A program made the translations under genes and the position numbers. The notes beneath the pieces were generated by a model that was given only the letters and a program-made list of their open reading frames with translations, had not been told where the DNA came from and did not search any database. A stretch of 64,000 nucleotides of DNA from Sphingobium yanoikuyae (GTDB lineage: Bacteria; Pseudomonadota; Alphaproteobacteria; Sphingomonadales; Sphingomonadaceae). The DNA is taken from assembly GCF_034424525.1 (NCBI RefSeq), contig NZ_CP139979.1, positions 4,301,501 through 4,365,500 of the forward strand, given 5' to 3'. Shown here in pieces: positions 8,383 through 17,058 of the stretch (position 1 is its first letter; every line of letters starts with the position of its first letter).

Positions 8383-8784
8383 ATGCGCGCATGGATATGT
8401 CTGGCCCCGCTGGCGCTGGCGGCCTGCAGCGGCACTTATGAGCCCACGCCGCTGACCGAGAAGCAGGCGGCCAAGATGGACAAGGCGCTGGCCGGACTGG
8501 TGCCGGGCGACAAGCTGACCTGCGTCAACCGCGAGCCGCAGACCAATTTCACCGTCATCAGCGGCAATACGCTGCTCTATCGTGTCAGCAAGAAGCTGGT
8601 TTACAAGAATGAACTGATCGGCAGCTGCAATGGCCTTGCCCGTGGCGACACGATGATCGTGCGCACCTTCGGCTCGCAATATTGCCGGGGCGACATCACC
8701 AGCAGCGCCGATCTGGTCAGCGGCATCGCCACCGGCAATTGCGCGCTGGGCGATTTCATCCCCTATCGCGCACCGGCAAAATAG
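8383..8784 (+). CDS. Small hypothetical lipoprotein
   Basis: Lipoprotein precursor of 133 residues. A strong ribosome site (GGAGAGAGG, 8372-8380) precedes the ATG at 8383. The signal is short with lipobox ALAAC. The mature part carries four further Cys (in LTCVNR, IGSCNG, QYCRGD and GNCALG), which may form two disulfides in the periplasm. The pattern of residues (VNREPQTNFTVISGNTLLYRV) is reminiscent of small DUF6491-type lipoproteins, but I am not sure of the match. It follows gloB by 68 bases on the same strand and converges with the acyl-CoA synthetase gene. Confidence 0.6.
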   Translation: MRAWICLAPLALAACSGTYEPTPLTEKQAAKMDKALAGLVPGDKLTCVNREPQTNFTVISGNTLLYRVSKKLVYKNELIGSCNGLARGDTMIVRTFGSQYCRGDITSSADLVSGIATGNCALGDFIPYRAPAK

Positions 8785-8798
8785 GTCCGGGGACGCGC

Positions 8799-10577
8799 CT
8801 ACCCCTTGTAGAGCGCGTCCAGCCGGTCCTGATAGCGTTTGCGGATGACATGGCGCCGGATCTTCATCGACGGCGTCAGCTCCTCATTCTCGATCGCGAA
8901 CGGCTCATCCGCCAGGATGAAGCGGCGCACCCGCTCGATCACCGACAGATCGTCATTGACCCGGTCGACCGCCGCGCGCAGCGCCGCCAGATAGGTCGGA
9001 TCATCGGTGATGCCCTTGATCGGCCGGCCATTGGCCGCCGCCCATTCCATCGTCCATTCCGAATCCGGCACCAGCAGGCCGACCAGATGCGGGCGACGAT
9101 CGCCATAGACCATCGCCTGGCCGATCTCCGGCTGCAGCGTCAGCATGCCCTCGACCTTCTGCGGCGACACATTGTCGCCCTTGTCGTTGACGATCAGATC
9201 CTTCTTGCGGTCGGTGATGCGGATGCGGCCGCGGCCATCGATCTCGCCAATGTCGCCGGTATGCAGCCAGCCATCCTTGAGCACCTTCTCGGTCTCGGCC
9301 GGGTTGCGCCAATAGCCGTGCATCACCAGCTCGCCGCGCACCAATATCTCGCCATCTTCCGCGATCTTGACCTCGACCCCGTCCAGCGGCGGGCCGACCG
9401 TGTCCATCGCGATGCCGGCGGCGGGGCGGTTGCAGCTGATCACCGGTCCGGCCTCGGTCTGGCCATAGCCTTGCAGCAGCATCAGCCCCATAGCCTCGAA
9501 GAACAGGCCGACATCCGGGTTCAGCGGCGCGCCGCCCGACACCAGCGCCTTCATCCGCCCGCCGAAACGGGCGCGAATCTTGGGGATCAGGGTGCGCGCC
9601 AAAAGCGCCTTCATCGGCAGGTCGACGATCGACGACTTGCCCTGCTGTTCCTTGGCGGCGATGCGCAGTGCCTGGTTGAGCAGATAGGTGGGGAATTTGC
9701 CCTGCTTCTCGATCGACTTGATGATGCGGGTGCGCAGCACCTCGAACAGGCGCGGCACCACGACCATGATGGTCGGCCGGGCTTCCTCGATATTGCTGGC
9801 CAGCTTCTCCAGCCCTTCGGCATAATAGATCTGCCCGCCCAGCAGCATCGGCAGGAACTGGCCGCCACTATGTTCATAGGCGTGGCTCAGGGGCAGGAAG
9901 GACAGGAAAACCTCGTCGCCCCAGCCAAAATCCTCCAGCACCACCTGTCCCGCACCTTCGACATTGGCCAGGATCGCGCCATGATGCTGCATCACGCCGC
10001 GCGGGGCGCCGCCGGTACCGCTGGTATAGATGATGCAAGCCTGGTCGCTGCGCACGGCAGTCTGGGCCAGCGCACAGGCATCGACATCGGCCGGATGGGC
10101 GGCGATCAGGTCGGACCACAGGCGGCAGGTATAATTGCCCTGCGCACCGCGGATCGGCTCCATCGGAATGACCAGGCTGACCTGCGATCGCAGCACCGCC
10201 GGCATCAGCGTCGTCGCCAGCTTGGCGGTCGACACGATCACCGCGCGCGCGCCGCTGTCGGTCAGGATATGCTGATGGTCGCGCGTCGTATTGGTGGTGT
10301 AGGTCGGCACCGTGATGCAGCCCGCCGCCATGATGGCGAGGTCGGCGATGCAGAATTCCGGGCGATTTTCGCTGACCAGCATCACCGGGTCGCCGGGCTT
10401 CAGCCCTTCCGCCTTCAGCCCGGCCGCCATCGCCGCCACCTGGCGCGCGACTTCGGCCCAGCTCAGCAATTGCCATGTGCCCTGCGTCTTGCGCCACAGG
10501 AAGGGCGCGTCGCCCTTTTCCTTGGCGCGGGCAAAGAACATGGTGACCAGATTGGGGAAACGTTCGATCGCCCTCAC
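8799..10577 (-). CDS. Long-chain acyl-CoA synthetase (AMP-forming, FadD-like)
   Basis: AMP-dependent ligase of 592 residues that activates fatty acids to acyl-CoA through an acyl-adenylate. The ATP-binding motif is YTSGTGGAPRGV, a slight variant of the usual YTSGTTGxPKG. The adenylate motif is GYGQTEAGP, and the C-terminal hinge motif is GWLHTGDIGEIDGRGRIRITD with RKKD following. The size and order fit the FadD15-like long-chain group. The start is GTG at 10577 (VRAIERFPNLV), supported by AGGAG eight bases upstream; a longer in-frame ATG start lacks such support. It lies 177 bases downstream of ruvB on the same strand and converges with the lipoprotein gene. Confidence 0.88.
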   Translation of the reverse strand: MRAIERFPNLVTMFFARAKEKGDAPFLWRKTQGTWQLLSWAEVARQVAAMAAGLKAEGLKPGDPVMLVSENRPEFCIADLAIMAAGCITVPTYTTNTTRDHQHILTDSGARAVIVSTAKLATTLMPAVLRSQVSLVIPMEPIRGAQGNYTCRLWSDLIAAHPADVDACALAQTAVRSDQACIIYTSGTGGAPRGVMQHHGAILANVEGAGQVVLEDFGWGDEVFLSFLPLSHAYEHSGGQFLPMLLGGQIYYAEGLEKLASNIEEARPTIMVVVPRLFEVLRTRIIKSIEKQGKFPTYLLNQALRIAAKEQQGKSSIVDLPMKALLARTLIPKIRARFGGRMKALVSGGAPLNPDVGLFFEAMGLMLLQGYGQTEAGPVISCNRPAAGIAMDTVGPPLDGVEVKIAEDGEILVRGELVMHGYWRNPAETEKVLKDGWLHTGDIGEIDGRGRIRITDRKKDLIVNDKGDNVSPQKVEGMLTLQPEIGQAMVYGDRRPHLVGLLVPDSEWTMEWAAANGRPIKGITDDPTYLAALRAAVDRVNDDLSVIERVRRFILADEPFAIENEELTPSMKIRRHVIRKRYQDRLDALYKG

Positions 10578-10734
10578 AGGCTCAACTCCTCTTACATCGG
10601 CGCGTCTGCCGCGCGCCTGCAGCGCCAGCTGGCTATAGCCCGGCCTTGCCGTAACGGCCATGCACAATAACCGGTTTCGGCGCATATCGCTGCGTCGAAT
10701 CGGGAAAGCGCGCGCTCTAGAAAGGCTGGCCGAA

Positions 10735-10748
10735 TGGCGCAAGCGCCA
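10735..10748 (-). terminator. Possible hairpin terminator downstream of ruvB
   Basis: Perfect dyad TGGCGC-AA-GCGCCA seven bases after the ruvB stop. There is no T-run, so termination is uncertain. Confidence 0.3.
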
Positions 10749-10754
10749 ATGGGA

Positions 10755-11777
10755 TCAGTCGAACAGCCCGTCCTGCGACCCGGCCGGGGGATTGAGGCCC
10801 AGATGCTTCCAGCCCGGCCCGTTGAGGCAGCGACCCCGTGCGGTGCGGGCGATCAGCCCCAACTGGATCAGATAGGGTTCGACCACTTCCTCGATCGTGT
10901 CGCGCGCCTCGGACAGTCCGGCCGCCAGCGTCTCGACCCCCACCGGACCACCGCGATAGATATCGGCGATCATGTGCAGATAGCGCCGGTCCATCAGGTC
11001 GAGGCCGAGATGATCGACCTCCAGCCGTTGCAACGCGGCGTCCGCCACCTTGGCATCGACGGTCGGGGCGCCGGCGACATTTGCAAAGTCGCGCACCCGG
11101 CGCAGCAGCCGCCCGGCGATGCGCGGCGTCCCGCGCGACCGGCGGGCAATCTCGATCGCGCCGTCCGACGTGATCGCCAGGTCCAGCAGGCGCGCCGCGC
11201 GCCGGACCACCAGCTCCAGCTCGTCGACGGTATAGAATTGCAGCCGCACCGGAATGCCGAAACGATCGCGCAGCGGCGTCGTCAGCAACCCCTGGCGCGT
11301 GGTCGCGCCGACCAGGGTGAAGCGCGGCAGGTCGATCCGGACCGACCGGGCCGACGGGCCTTCGCCGATCATCAGGTCGAGCGCCCGGTCCTCCATCGCG
11401 GGATAGAGCACTTCCTCGACCGCCGGATTGAGCCGGTGAATCTCGTCGACGAACAGGACATCGCCCTCGTCCAGATTGGTGAGCAGGGCGGCCAGGTCGC
11501 CCGACTTGGCGATCACCGGGCCGGACGTGGCGCGGAAACCCACGCCCATTTCCTTGGCGACGATCTGTGCCAGCGTCGTCTTGCCAAGGCCGGGCGGGCC
11601 GAAGAACAGCACATGGTCCAGCGCCTCGCCACGGGTGCGCGCCGCCTGGATGAAGATACGCAGATTCTCGCGCGCCGCCTGCTGCCCGACAAATTCGTCG
11701 AGCGACTTGGGCCGCAGCGCCGCATCGACATCCTCGGCACGACGGGCCGGGGTGATCAGGCGATCCTCTTCGCTCAT
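10755..11777 (-). CDS. ruvB: Holliday junction branch-migration helicase RuvB
   Basis: AAA+ motor of 340 residues that drives branch migration of Holliday junctions with RuvA. Walker A is [12 protein letters not shown], Walker B is [14 protein letters not shown], sensor 1 is [20 protein letters not shown], and the C-terminal winged helix follows (about residues 260 to 340) with the RTARGR segment. The start ATG at 11777 gives the usual N-terminus ([10 protein letters not shown]). In most alphaproteobacteria ruvB follows ruvA closely; here 439 bases with a GIY-YIG gene and inverted repeats lie between the two genes, so ruvB may depend on readthrough or its own promoter. Confidence 0.97.
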   Translation of the reverse strand: MSEEDRLITPARRAEDVDAALRPKSLDEFVGQQAARENLRIFIQAARTRGEALDHVLFFGPPGLGKTTLAQIVAKEMGVGFRATSGPVIAKSGDLAALLTNLDEGDVLFVDEIHRLNPAVEEVLYPAMEDRALDLMIGEGPSARSVRIDLPRFTLVGATTRQGLLTTPLRDRFGIPVRLQFYTVDELELVVRRAARLLDLAITSDGAIEIARRSRGTPRIAGRLLRRVRDFANVAGAPTVDAKVADAALQRLEVDHLGLDLMDRRYLHMIADIYRGGPVGVETLAAGLSEARDTIEEVVEPYLIQLGLIARTARGRCLNGPGWKHLGLNPPAGSQDGLFD

Positions 11778-11797
11778 CAGCGGATATCACTCATTTC

Positions 11798-11825
11798 GTC
11801 ATGCTGAACTTGTTTCAGCATCCAT
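11798..11825 (+). repeat. REP-like hairpin, left copy of 28-bp inverted repeat
   Basis: Copy 1 of a perfect 28-base inverted repeat; its reverse complement is at 12171-12198. Each copy is itself a hairpin, with ATGCTGAA pairing with TTCAGCAT around CTTGT. It lies 20 bases upstream of the ruvB start. Confidence 0.9.
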
Positions 11826-11835
11826 CCTGCCCCCG

Positions 11836-12141
11836 TCACGGACTTAAGGGGGGCAATCCCAATTCCATCGCCAGATCGCTCCATTGCGGATTGTCGGCTT
11901 CGATGAGATTGATTTTCCATTGGCGATGCCACCGTTTCAGCTGCTTTTCGCGAAGGATGGCCTGTTCCATCGTATCGCAGGCTTCGTAACGGACAAGCCG
12001 ATGCACGCCATATCGAGCGGTAAAGCTCGGCATCCTGCTTGCGCGATGCTGCATCATCCGGCCCAGCAAGTTGGAGGTCACGCCGATGTAGAGCGTGCCG
12101 TATGGCTGACTCGCCAGAATATAGACGCACGGCTGCTTCAT
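11836..12141 (-). CDS. GIY-YIG nuclease family protein between REP-like repeats
   Basis: Single-domain GIY-YIG protein of 101 residues. The motif is split as usual: CVYILASQPYGTLYIGV, giving Y-I-L and Y-I-G, followed by Arg in LLGRMMQHR, Tyr/His in ARYGVHRLVRYE, Glu in AILREKQLKRW and a final INLIEADNPQW segment. This is the standalone UvrC-N/YhbQ-like group common in alphaproteobacteria; function is not established. The start at 12141 has an excellent GGAGG seven bases upstream; a frame extension into the repeat (MLNLFQHPW) is a by-product of the hairpin. The gene is enclosed by a 28-base inverted repeat and separates ruvA from ruvB. Confidence 0.85.
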   Translation of the reverse strand: MKQPCVYILASQPYGTLYIGVTSNLLGRMMQHRASRMPSFTARYGVHRLVRYEACDTMEQAILREKQLKRWHRQWKINLIEADNPQWSDLAMELGLPPLSP

Positions 12142-12170
12142 TGATGCCTCCGTTCGGTGCAGCCGGCGCC

Positions 12171-12198
12171 ATGGATGCTGAAACAAGTTCAGCATGAC
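12171..12198 (-). repeat. REP-like hairpin, right copy of 28-bp inverted repeat
   Basis: Exact reverse complement of 11798-11825. It lies 19 bases downstream of the ruvA stop and directly abuts a second hairpin (12196-12218). With the left copy it frames the GIY-YIG gene. Confidence 0.9.
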
Positions 12199-12218
12199 GG
12201 CCTTGGCGGAAGGCCGTC
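12196..12218 (-). terminator. Hairpin over the ruvA stop codon
   Basis: Perfect nine-base stem GACGGCCTT-GGCGG-AAGGCCGTC that includes part of the ruvA stop codon and touches the REP-like repeat. There is no T-run; it could terminate, attenuate or protect the ruvA message. Confidence 0.4.
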
Positions 12219-12822
12219 ACTTCGCCGCCTTCCGCAGCGCCAGGCGGACCAGCGCGTCAAGGCTGGCGCCTTCGCCCAGTTCCTCTTCGGCGGCGGCCAC
12301 CGCGCCGCTCGCCTCGGCCGGCTTGAAGCCCAGATTCTGCAGCGCCGACAGCGCGTCGGCGGCAAAGCTGCCGGTCGGCAGCGCGACCACGCCCGGCATG
12401 CCGGGCGCACCGGCCGGGGCGGCGCCGATCTTGTCCTTCAGCTCATTGACGATGCGCTGGGCGAGCTTCGGGCCAACGCCATTGGCACGCGCGATCATCG
12501 CCTTGTCGCCCATCGCCACCGCGCGGTGCAGTTCCAGCGGCTCCAGCGCCGACAATATCGCGAGCGCCACGCGCGATCCCACGCCCTGCACATGGGTCAG
12601 CAGCCGGTACCAGTCGCGCTCCTCGGCGCGGGCAAAGCCGACCAGCCGGATCGAATCCTCGGCCACCAGCATCTCGGTATGGATGGTCACCGCCTCGCCC
12701 ACCGGGCCGAGCGCCGCCAGCGTCCGCGATGACGCGCCGACCAGATAGCCGACCCCGCCGACATCGATGATGGCATGGTCGATGCCCGTGCTGTCCAGCC
12801 GTCCTTTGAGTTTCGCGATCAT
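12217..12822 (-). CDS. ruvA: Holliday junction DNA-binding protein RuvA
   Basis: Junction-recognition subunit of RuvAB, 201 residues. Domain I (OB-like) runs from [13 protein letters not shown] to about residue 65, domain II holds two HhH motifs ([16 protein letters not shown] and [20 protein letters not shown]), and the flexible C-terminal domain III that binds RuvB ends with [15 protein letters not shown] use the start at 12822 because RuvA proteins begin with M-I-x-x-L-x-G; an in-frame ATG two codons upstream (12828) is the alternative. It is divergent from the ClpP-like gene. ruvC is not in the window next to it. Confidence 0.95.
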   Translation of the reverse strand: MIAKLKGRLDSTGIDHAIIDVGGVGYLVGASSRTLAALGPVGEAVTIHTEMLVAEDSIRLVGFARAEERDWYRLLTHVQGVGSRVALAILSALEPLELHRAVAMGDKAMIARANGVGPKLAQRIVNELKDKIGAAPAGAPGMPGVVALPTGSFAADALSALQNLGFKPAEASGAVAAAEEELGEGASLDALVRLALRKAAK

Positions 12823-12963
12823 CGCCATTGCCCCATGGTCATGATCTGTTCTTTACAGCCTCTTGCGCCCCGCGCCAGACAAAAGCGCATGGCCGCTCGG
12901 GCACCAAATGGCGGCCCGTGCGTAATGCCGGTCGATTGCCATCCGCCAGAGGACCAAGAGACG

Positions 12964-13539
12964 ATGCTGATGACCGCGCCGATGCTGACCCCCAAGGATT
13001 TCGAATTTCCCGCGATCATGCTGTCGGGCGTGGTCGATCATGGCATGTATCTGCATTTCAAGAATTGCCTGTCCACCGCGCCGCAGCAGGGGCTGGTGGT
13101 GGTGGAAATCTCCACCCTGGGTGGCGATCCGGAGATCGCGCGGATGATGGGGGAGGATATCCGCTTCCATTCGGACCTCTATCCCGAACGGCGCCTGGTC
13201 TTCCTCGGCAAGACCGCGGTCTATTCGGCCGGCGCCACCTTCATGAGCTTCTTCGCCACCGAGAATCGCTATCTGACGCGCGGCACCCGGCTGATGATCC
13301 ATGAGCGGCTCATCACCAAGAATATCCATCTCGAAGGGCCGCTCTCCACCTGCATCGCTACGCTCAAGGCCTCGCTCCACGAGATCGAGGCATCGATCGC
13401 GATCCAGAATGAGGGGTTCGCCAATCTGATCCTGGGATCGCAGGTGACGATGGAGGAGGTGCTGCAGCGTGCGCCGGAAAACTGGTATCTGGAAGCCAAT
13501 GAGGCAGCCGCGCTCGGCCTGGTGGCGACCGTGCTCTAA
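12964..13539 (+). CDS. ClpP-like serine protease family protein
   Basis: Protein of about 191 residues of the ClpP/crotonase-like fold (S14-related). The region VVVEISTLGGDPEIARMM matches the Gly-rich strand of ClpP, the nucleophile would be Ser in VYSAGATFMSFF and the catalytic His is in RLMIHERL. The usual ClpP context S-M-G/A is changed to S-A-G-A, so it is a distant member rather than the main clpP, which normally sits with clpX. No ATPase partner is adjacent. The start could be 12964 or 12970; the protein is divergent from ruvA across about 140 bases. It may be a degradative accessory or a non-proteolytic relative. Confidence 0.65.
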   Translation: MLMTAPMLTPKDFEFPAIMLSGVVDHGMYLHFKNCLSTAPQQGLVVVEISTLGGDPEIARMMGEDIRFHSDLYPERRLVFLGKTAVYSAGATFMSFFATENRYLTRGTRLMIHERLITKNIHLEGPLSTCIATLKASLHEIEASIAIQNEGFANLILGSQVTMEEVLQRAPENWYLEANEAAALGLVATVL

Positions 13540-13577
13540 ACGCTTGCGCGGCGGCATTTTCAGGCCTTTGATGCGCC

Positions 13578-14213
13578 ATGGCCAAGACGCAGAAGCGATC
13601 CACCCTCTTTCCCTGGCGCTATGGCATGTTCCTCATGCTGCTGTTGTCGATCGCGCCGCTGGCCCTTTGGCTGCCCTGGCATGAGGCGGTGATGGGCGGG
13701 TTCGACCTGGCCGCCATCGCCTTCTGCCTCGCCGCCGTGCCGCTGATCGATTCCGATCCGGCACAGATGCGGCGCGAGGCCGTGCTCAACGACGCCAACC
13801 GGCAACTGATGCTGCTGCTGACCGGGGTGGTGTGCATCGTCATCCTGGTCGCGGTCGGCGTCGCCGCCAGCGCGCCGGGCCATCCCGATGCGGAAAGCGT
13901 CGTGCTGCTGCTGGCGACGCTCGTCATCGCCTGGCTCTTTTCCAACCTCGTCTATGCGATGCACTATGCCCATGCCTTCTACCTCGCCGATGACAAGGGC
14001 AAGGATGCGGGCGGCCTGGATTTCCCGGACACGGACGAGCCGGTCTATTGGGACTTCCTCTATTTCGGCTTCACCCTCGGCATGACCTTCCAGACCTCCG
14101 ACGTGTCGATCACCGCGACCGGCATGCGCCGCACGGTGACGCTCCACTGCCTCGCCGCCTTCGTCTTCAACCTCGGCATCCTCGCCTTCACCATCAACGT
14201 GCTGGGCGGCTGA
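13578..14213 (+). CDS. DUF1345 family integral membrane protein
   Basis: Membrane protein of 211 residues of the DUF1345 family, function unknown. Hydrophobic segments are visible at about residues 12 to 34, 37 to 57, 76 to 98, 107 to 130 and 185 to 210. The family signature near the C-terminus, DFLYFGFTLGMTFQTSDVS, is present and conserved. The start follows 38 bases after the ClpP-like stop. It lies 50 bases before the next membrane protein gene, and the three plus-strand genes could share a transcript. Confidence 0.75.
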   Translation: MAKTQKRSTLFPWRYGMFLMLLLSIAPLALWLPWHEAVMGGFDLAAIAFCLAAVPLIDSDPAQMRREAVLNDANRQLMLLLTGVVCIVILVAVGVAASAPGHPDAESVVLLLATLVIAWLFSNLVYAMHYAHAFYLADDKGKDAGGLDFPDTDEPVYWDFLYFGFTLGMTFQTSDVSITATGMRRTVTLHCLAAFVFNLGILAFTINVLGG

Positions 14214-14263
14214 GGCGATGGCTTCATGGCTTGCTTACCAATATCGGCTATAAGCCCGATCCC

Positions 14264-15565
14264 ATGAGCAAGAGCGCCGATCCCTGCCCCAAATCCGCCG
14301 TCAGCCATGGTGTCGGCATTGCCGGCCTTGTCGGCCTTGGCCTCTGGACCCTGGTGGCGCGCCATTATGGCATGAACGGTCCCAATGCCGGTCTGGCTGC
14401 CGTAGTCGCCTGCGGCATACCGATGGTGCTGTGGTCGCTGCTGGTGGACAAGGTGCATCGCAACCCCAGCACCGGCGTCGACTGGAACGCGCCGGCCCGC
14501 TCGGTCCGCAGCATGCTCGACATCAGCCTGGTGAAGATCGCAGGCCTGTGGGCCACATGGCTGGCCATTGCCGTCTGCTACTGCATCGGTCGCTGGTATT
14601 GGACCGGCAGCTATCGTTTCGCCATGGATCTGCTGATGGCGGCGGCGCCCTGGCTGCTGTTGCTGTCCATCCCCTATGTCATCTGGCTCGACCGCCGGCT
14701 GGTCGAACCGCGCGATGCCTGTTTCGCCTTCGGTCAGTGGGTCATCGGTGGCGCGGCCGGCAAGGCGGACATGGCACAGGTCGCCAACCATGCCCGCGCC
14801 TGGGCGGTGAAGGGCTTTTTCACCGCCTTCATGATCAGCATCGTGCCGGGCAATTTCGCCAGCGTCATCGACTGGCGGCTCGACGACCTGCTGCACAATC
14901 CGGTCGCGCTGACCGGTTTCCTGATCGGCATCATGTTCATGATCGACGTCTGCATGGCGACGGTCGGCTATCTGCTGACGATGAAACCGCTGGATTCCCA
15001 TATCCGCACCGCCAATCCCTATCTGGGCGGTTGGCTCGCGGCTTTGCTCTGCTATCCGCCCTTCGTCATGATGGGGGCGGGCGGCCCGTTCGACTATCAT
15101 GGCGGCGGCGCCGAATGGGATGTCTGGACGCACGGCATGCCGGCGCTGCAATGGGGGCTGGGCGCCTTGCTGGTGCTGCTGACCGCCATCTATGCCTGGG
15201 CGACGGTCGCCTTCGGCATCCGCTTCTCCAACCTTACCCATCGCGGCATATTGACCCATGGGCCCTATCGCTGGACCCGCCACCCGGCCTATCTGACCAA
15301 GAATCTCTTCTGGTGGTTCTCGTCGCTGCCCTTCCTCACCACCACGGGCAGCCTGACCGACATGGTGCGCAATTGCGCGCTGCTGGGTGTCACCAACGCT
15401 GTCTATTATTGGCGGGCCAGGACGGAGGAACAGCATCTGTCCGCCGATCCCGCCTATCAGGCCTATAGCGACTGGATGGCACGCAATGCGCCGGTGCCGC
15501 GCTTCTTCGCCTGGGTCGTCGGCCGCAAGCCGGACGCGCCACGGGAAACCCAGCCCGCCGAATGA
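14264..15565 (+). CDS. Isoprenylcysteine methyltransferase-like membrane protein
   Basis: Polytopic membrane protein of 433 residues. The C-terminal quarter carries the ICMT/phospholipid methyltransferase pattern: THGPYRWTRHPAYLTKNLFWW, in which the RHP-Y core is the S-adenosylmethionine-binding motif, followed by YYWRARTEEQHLSADPAYQAY with the conserved R-x-x-x-E-x-x-L. The larger N-terminal part (about 320 residues) contains some seven further hydrophobic segments and is unusual for this family, so the substrate, a membrane lipid or modified protein, cannot be named. The start at 14264 has a weak ribosome site. The last codons lie inside a perfect 13-base hairpin shared with the convergent gshA. 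Confidence 0.65.
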   Translation: MSKSADPCPKSAVSHGVGIAGLVGLGLWTLVARHYGMNGPNAGLAAVVACGIPMVLWSLLVDKVHRNPSTGVDWNAPARSVRSMLDISLVKIAGLWATWLAIAVCYCIGRWYWTGSYRFAMDLLMAAAPWLLLLSIPYVIWLDRRLVEPRDACFAFGQWVIGGAAGKADMAQVANHARAWAVKGFFTAFMISIVPGNFASVIDWRLDDLLHNPVALTGFLIGIMFMIDVCMATVGYLLTMKPLDSHIRTANPYLGGWLAALLCYPPFVMMGAGGPFDYHGGGAEWDVWTHGMPALQWGLGALLVLLTAIYAWATVAFGIRFSNLTHRGILTHGPYRWTRHPAYLTKNLFWWFSSLPFLTTTGSLTDMVRNCALLGVTNAVYYWRARTEEQHLSADPAYQAYSDWMARNAPVPRFFAWVVGRKPDAPRETQPAE

Positions 15566-15579
15566 CCGGCGGGCTGGGT
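15548..15579. terminator. Bidirectional hairpin at convergent gene ends
   Basis: Perfect 13-base stem ACCCAGCCCGCCG / CGGCGGGCTGGGT with a six-base loop. It covers the stop codon of the methyltransferase-like gene and lies five bases from the gshA stop. There is no U-run on either side. Confidence 0.5.
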
Positions 15580-15583
15580 AGGA

Positions 15584-16957
15584 TCAGAAGCTTTCCTCGG
15601 CATAGACGCGGCTGACATCGCCGCCCCATTCGCCATGATAGCGGTCGAGCAGCCGTTCGGCCGGGGTCTTGCCGGTGGCGATCACTTCATCGAGCGCCGA
15701 CAGATAGCCGGTCTCATTGTCGCCTGCGGCGTTGAACCGCTGGCGCGCGGCCAGCCCTGAGCGAGCGATGTCCAGCACCTGCGGCGCGATGTCGCGCAGC
15801 GTGCGCCCGCCCGACACCGGCGCGTCCAGGCCCAGCTTCGGCACGGAATCGCGCAGCACCTGCCGCTCCTCCATGCTCCAGTCCTTGACCAGATCCCAGG
15901 CCGCGTCGAGCGCACCCTGGTCATAGAGCAGGCCGACCCACAAGGCCGGCAGCGCACAGATGCGATTCCACGGCCCGCCATCGGACCCGCGCATTTCCAG
16001 GAAGCTCTTGAGGCGCACTTCGGGGAAGGCAGTGGAGAGGTGATCCTCCCAATCCTTCTCGGTCGGCTTTTCGCCCGGCAGCACCGACAGCTTGCCGTCG
16101 AGGAAGTCGCGGAAGGACAGGCCCGCCGCATCGATATATTTACCGTCGCGATAGACGAAATACATCGGCACATCGAGCGCATAGTCGGCATAGCGCTCAT
16201 AGCCAAAGCCGTCCTCGAACACGAAGGGCAGCATGCCGGTGCGCTGCGGGTCGGTGTCCGACCAGATATGGCTGCGATAGGACAGGAAGCCGTTGGGCTT
16301 GCCCTCGGTGAAGGGCGAATTGGCGAACAGCGCGGTGCCGAGCGGCTGCAGCGCCAGCGAGACGCGGAACTTCTGCACCATGTCCGCCTCGCTGCCATAG
16401 TCGAGGTTGGTCTGGATGGTGCAGGTGCGCAGCATCATGTCCAGGCCCATCGATCCCACGCGCGGCATGTGCCGCAGCATGATGTCGTAGCGGCCCTTGG
16501 GCATGATCGGCAGCTCGGCGCGGGTCTTGTCGGGCCACATGCCAAGGCCCAGGAAGCCCAGCCCCAGCATGTCGCCGACATATTTCACCTGTTCCAGATG
16601 GCGGCCGGTCTCGGCGCAGGTCTGGTGCAGATTGTCGAGCGGCGCACCGCTCAGTTCCAGCTGGCCAGCCGGCTCCAGGCTGATCGTGCCGTCGGCGCCG
16701 GACAAAGCGATGATATTCTCGCCCTCGAACACCGGGCTCCAGCCATAGCGAGTGAGGCCGATCAGCAGCGTGTGGATGCCGCCCTTTTCCTCATAGGCCG
16801 GGGCGTGATGGTCCTTCGTCGAATAGACGAATTTCTCGTGTTCGGTGCCGATCCGCCAGCGATCCTTGGGCTTGGCGCCCTTGGCAAAGGCCGCGATCAG
16901 CTGGTCGCGGCTTTCGATGACGGGATCATGTCCGCCCGAGTCTGTTCTGGTGCTCAT
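15584..16957 (-). CDS. gshA: Glutamate-cysteine ligase
   Basis: First enzyme of glutathione synthesis, 457 residues, of the plant/alphaproteobacterial GCL type. Characteristic are the ATP/glutamate-binding region RIGTEHEKFVYS, the SLEPAGQLELSGAPL segment, and the central WPDKTRAELPIMPKGRYDIM. Length and motif order match the family. It acts in the cytoplasm and supplies glutathione for the glyoxalase pair at 7.1-8.3 kb. The gene lies 101 bases downstream of rsmE on the same strand, a gene order seen in sphingomonads, and converges with the methyltransferase-like gene. Confidence 0.95.
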   Translation of the reverse strand: MSTRTDSGGHDPVIESRDQLIAAFAKGAKPKDRWRIGTEHEKFVYSTKDHHAPAYEEKGGIHTLLIGLTRYGWSPVFEGENIIALSGADGTISLEPAGQLELSGAPLDNLHQTCAETGRHLEQVKYVGDMLGLGFLGLGMWPDKTRAELPIMPKGRYDIMLRHMPRVGSMGLDMMLRTCTIQTNLDYGSEADMVQKFRVSLALQPLGTALFANSPFTEGKPNGFLSYRSHIWSDTDPQRTGMLPFVFEDGFGYERYADYALDVPMYFVYRDGKYIDAAGLSFRDFLDGKLSVLPGEKPTEKDWEDHLSTAFPEVRLKSFLEMRGSDGGPWNRICALPALWVGLLYDQGALDAAWDLVKDWSMEERQVLRDSVPKLGLDAPVSGGRTLRDIAPQVLDIARSGLAARQRFNAAGDNETGYLSALDEVIATGKTPAERLLDRYHGEWGGDVSRVYAEESF

Positions 16958-17058
16958 GCCCCGCCCTTAATCTTTCCCCTTTGCGCGTCAAATCGAGGCG
17001 CGAATGCGACAGATAAGGCAGGCCTATGTCCGCTTCAATTGGTTGCGGAAGAAAACCA

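Noticed and set aside
12142..12195. N-terminal extension of the GIY-YIG protein through the inverted repeat (MLNLFQHPW)
   Set aside because: The extension is encoded by the REP-like hairpin; the GGAGG site fits the ATG at 12141.
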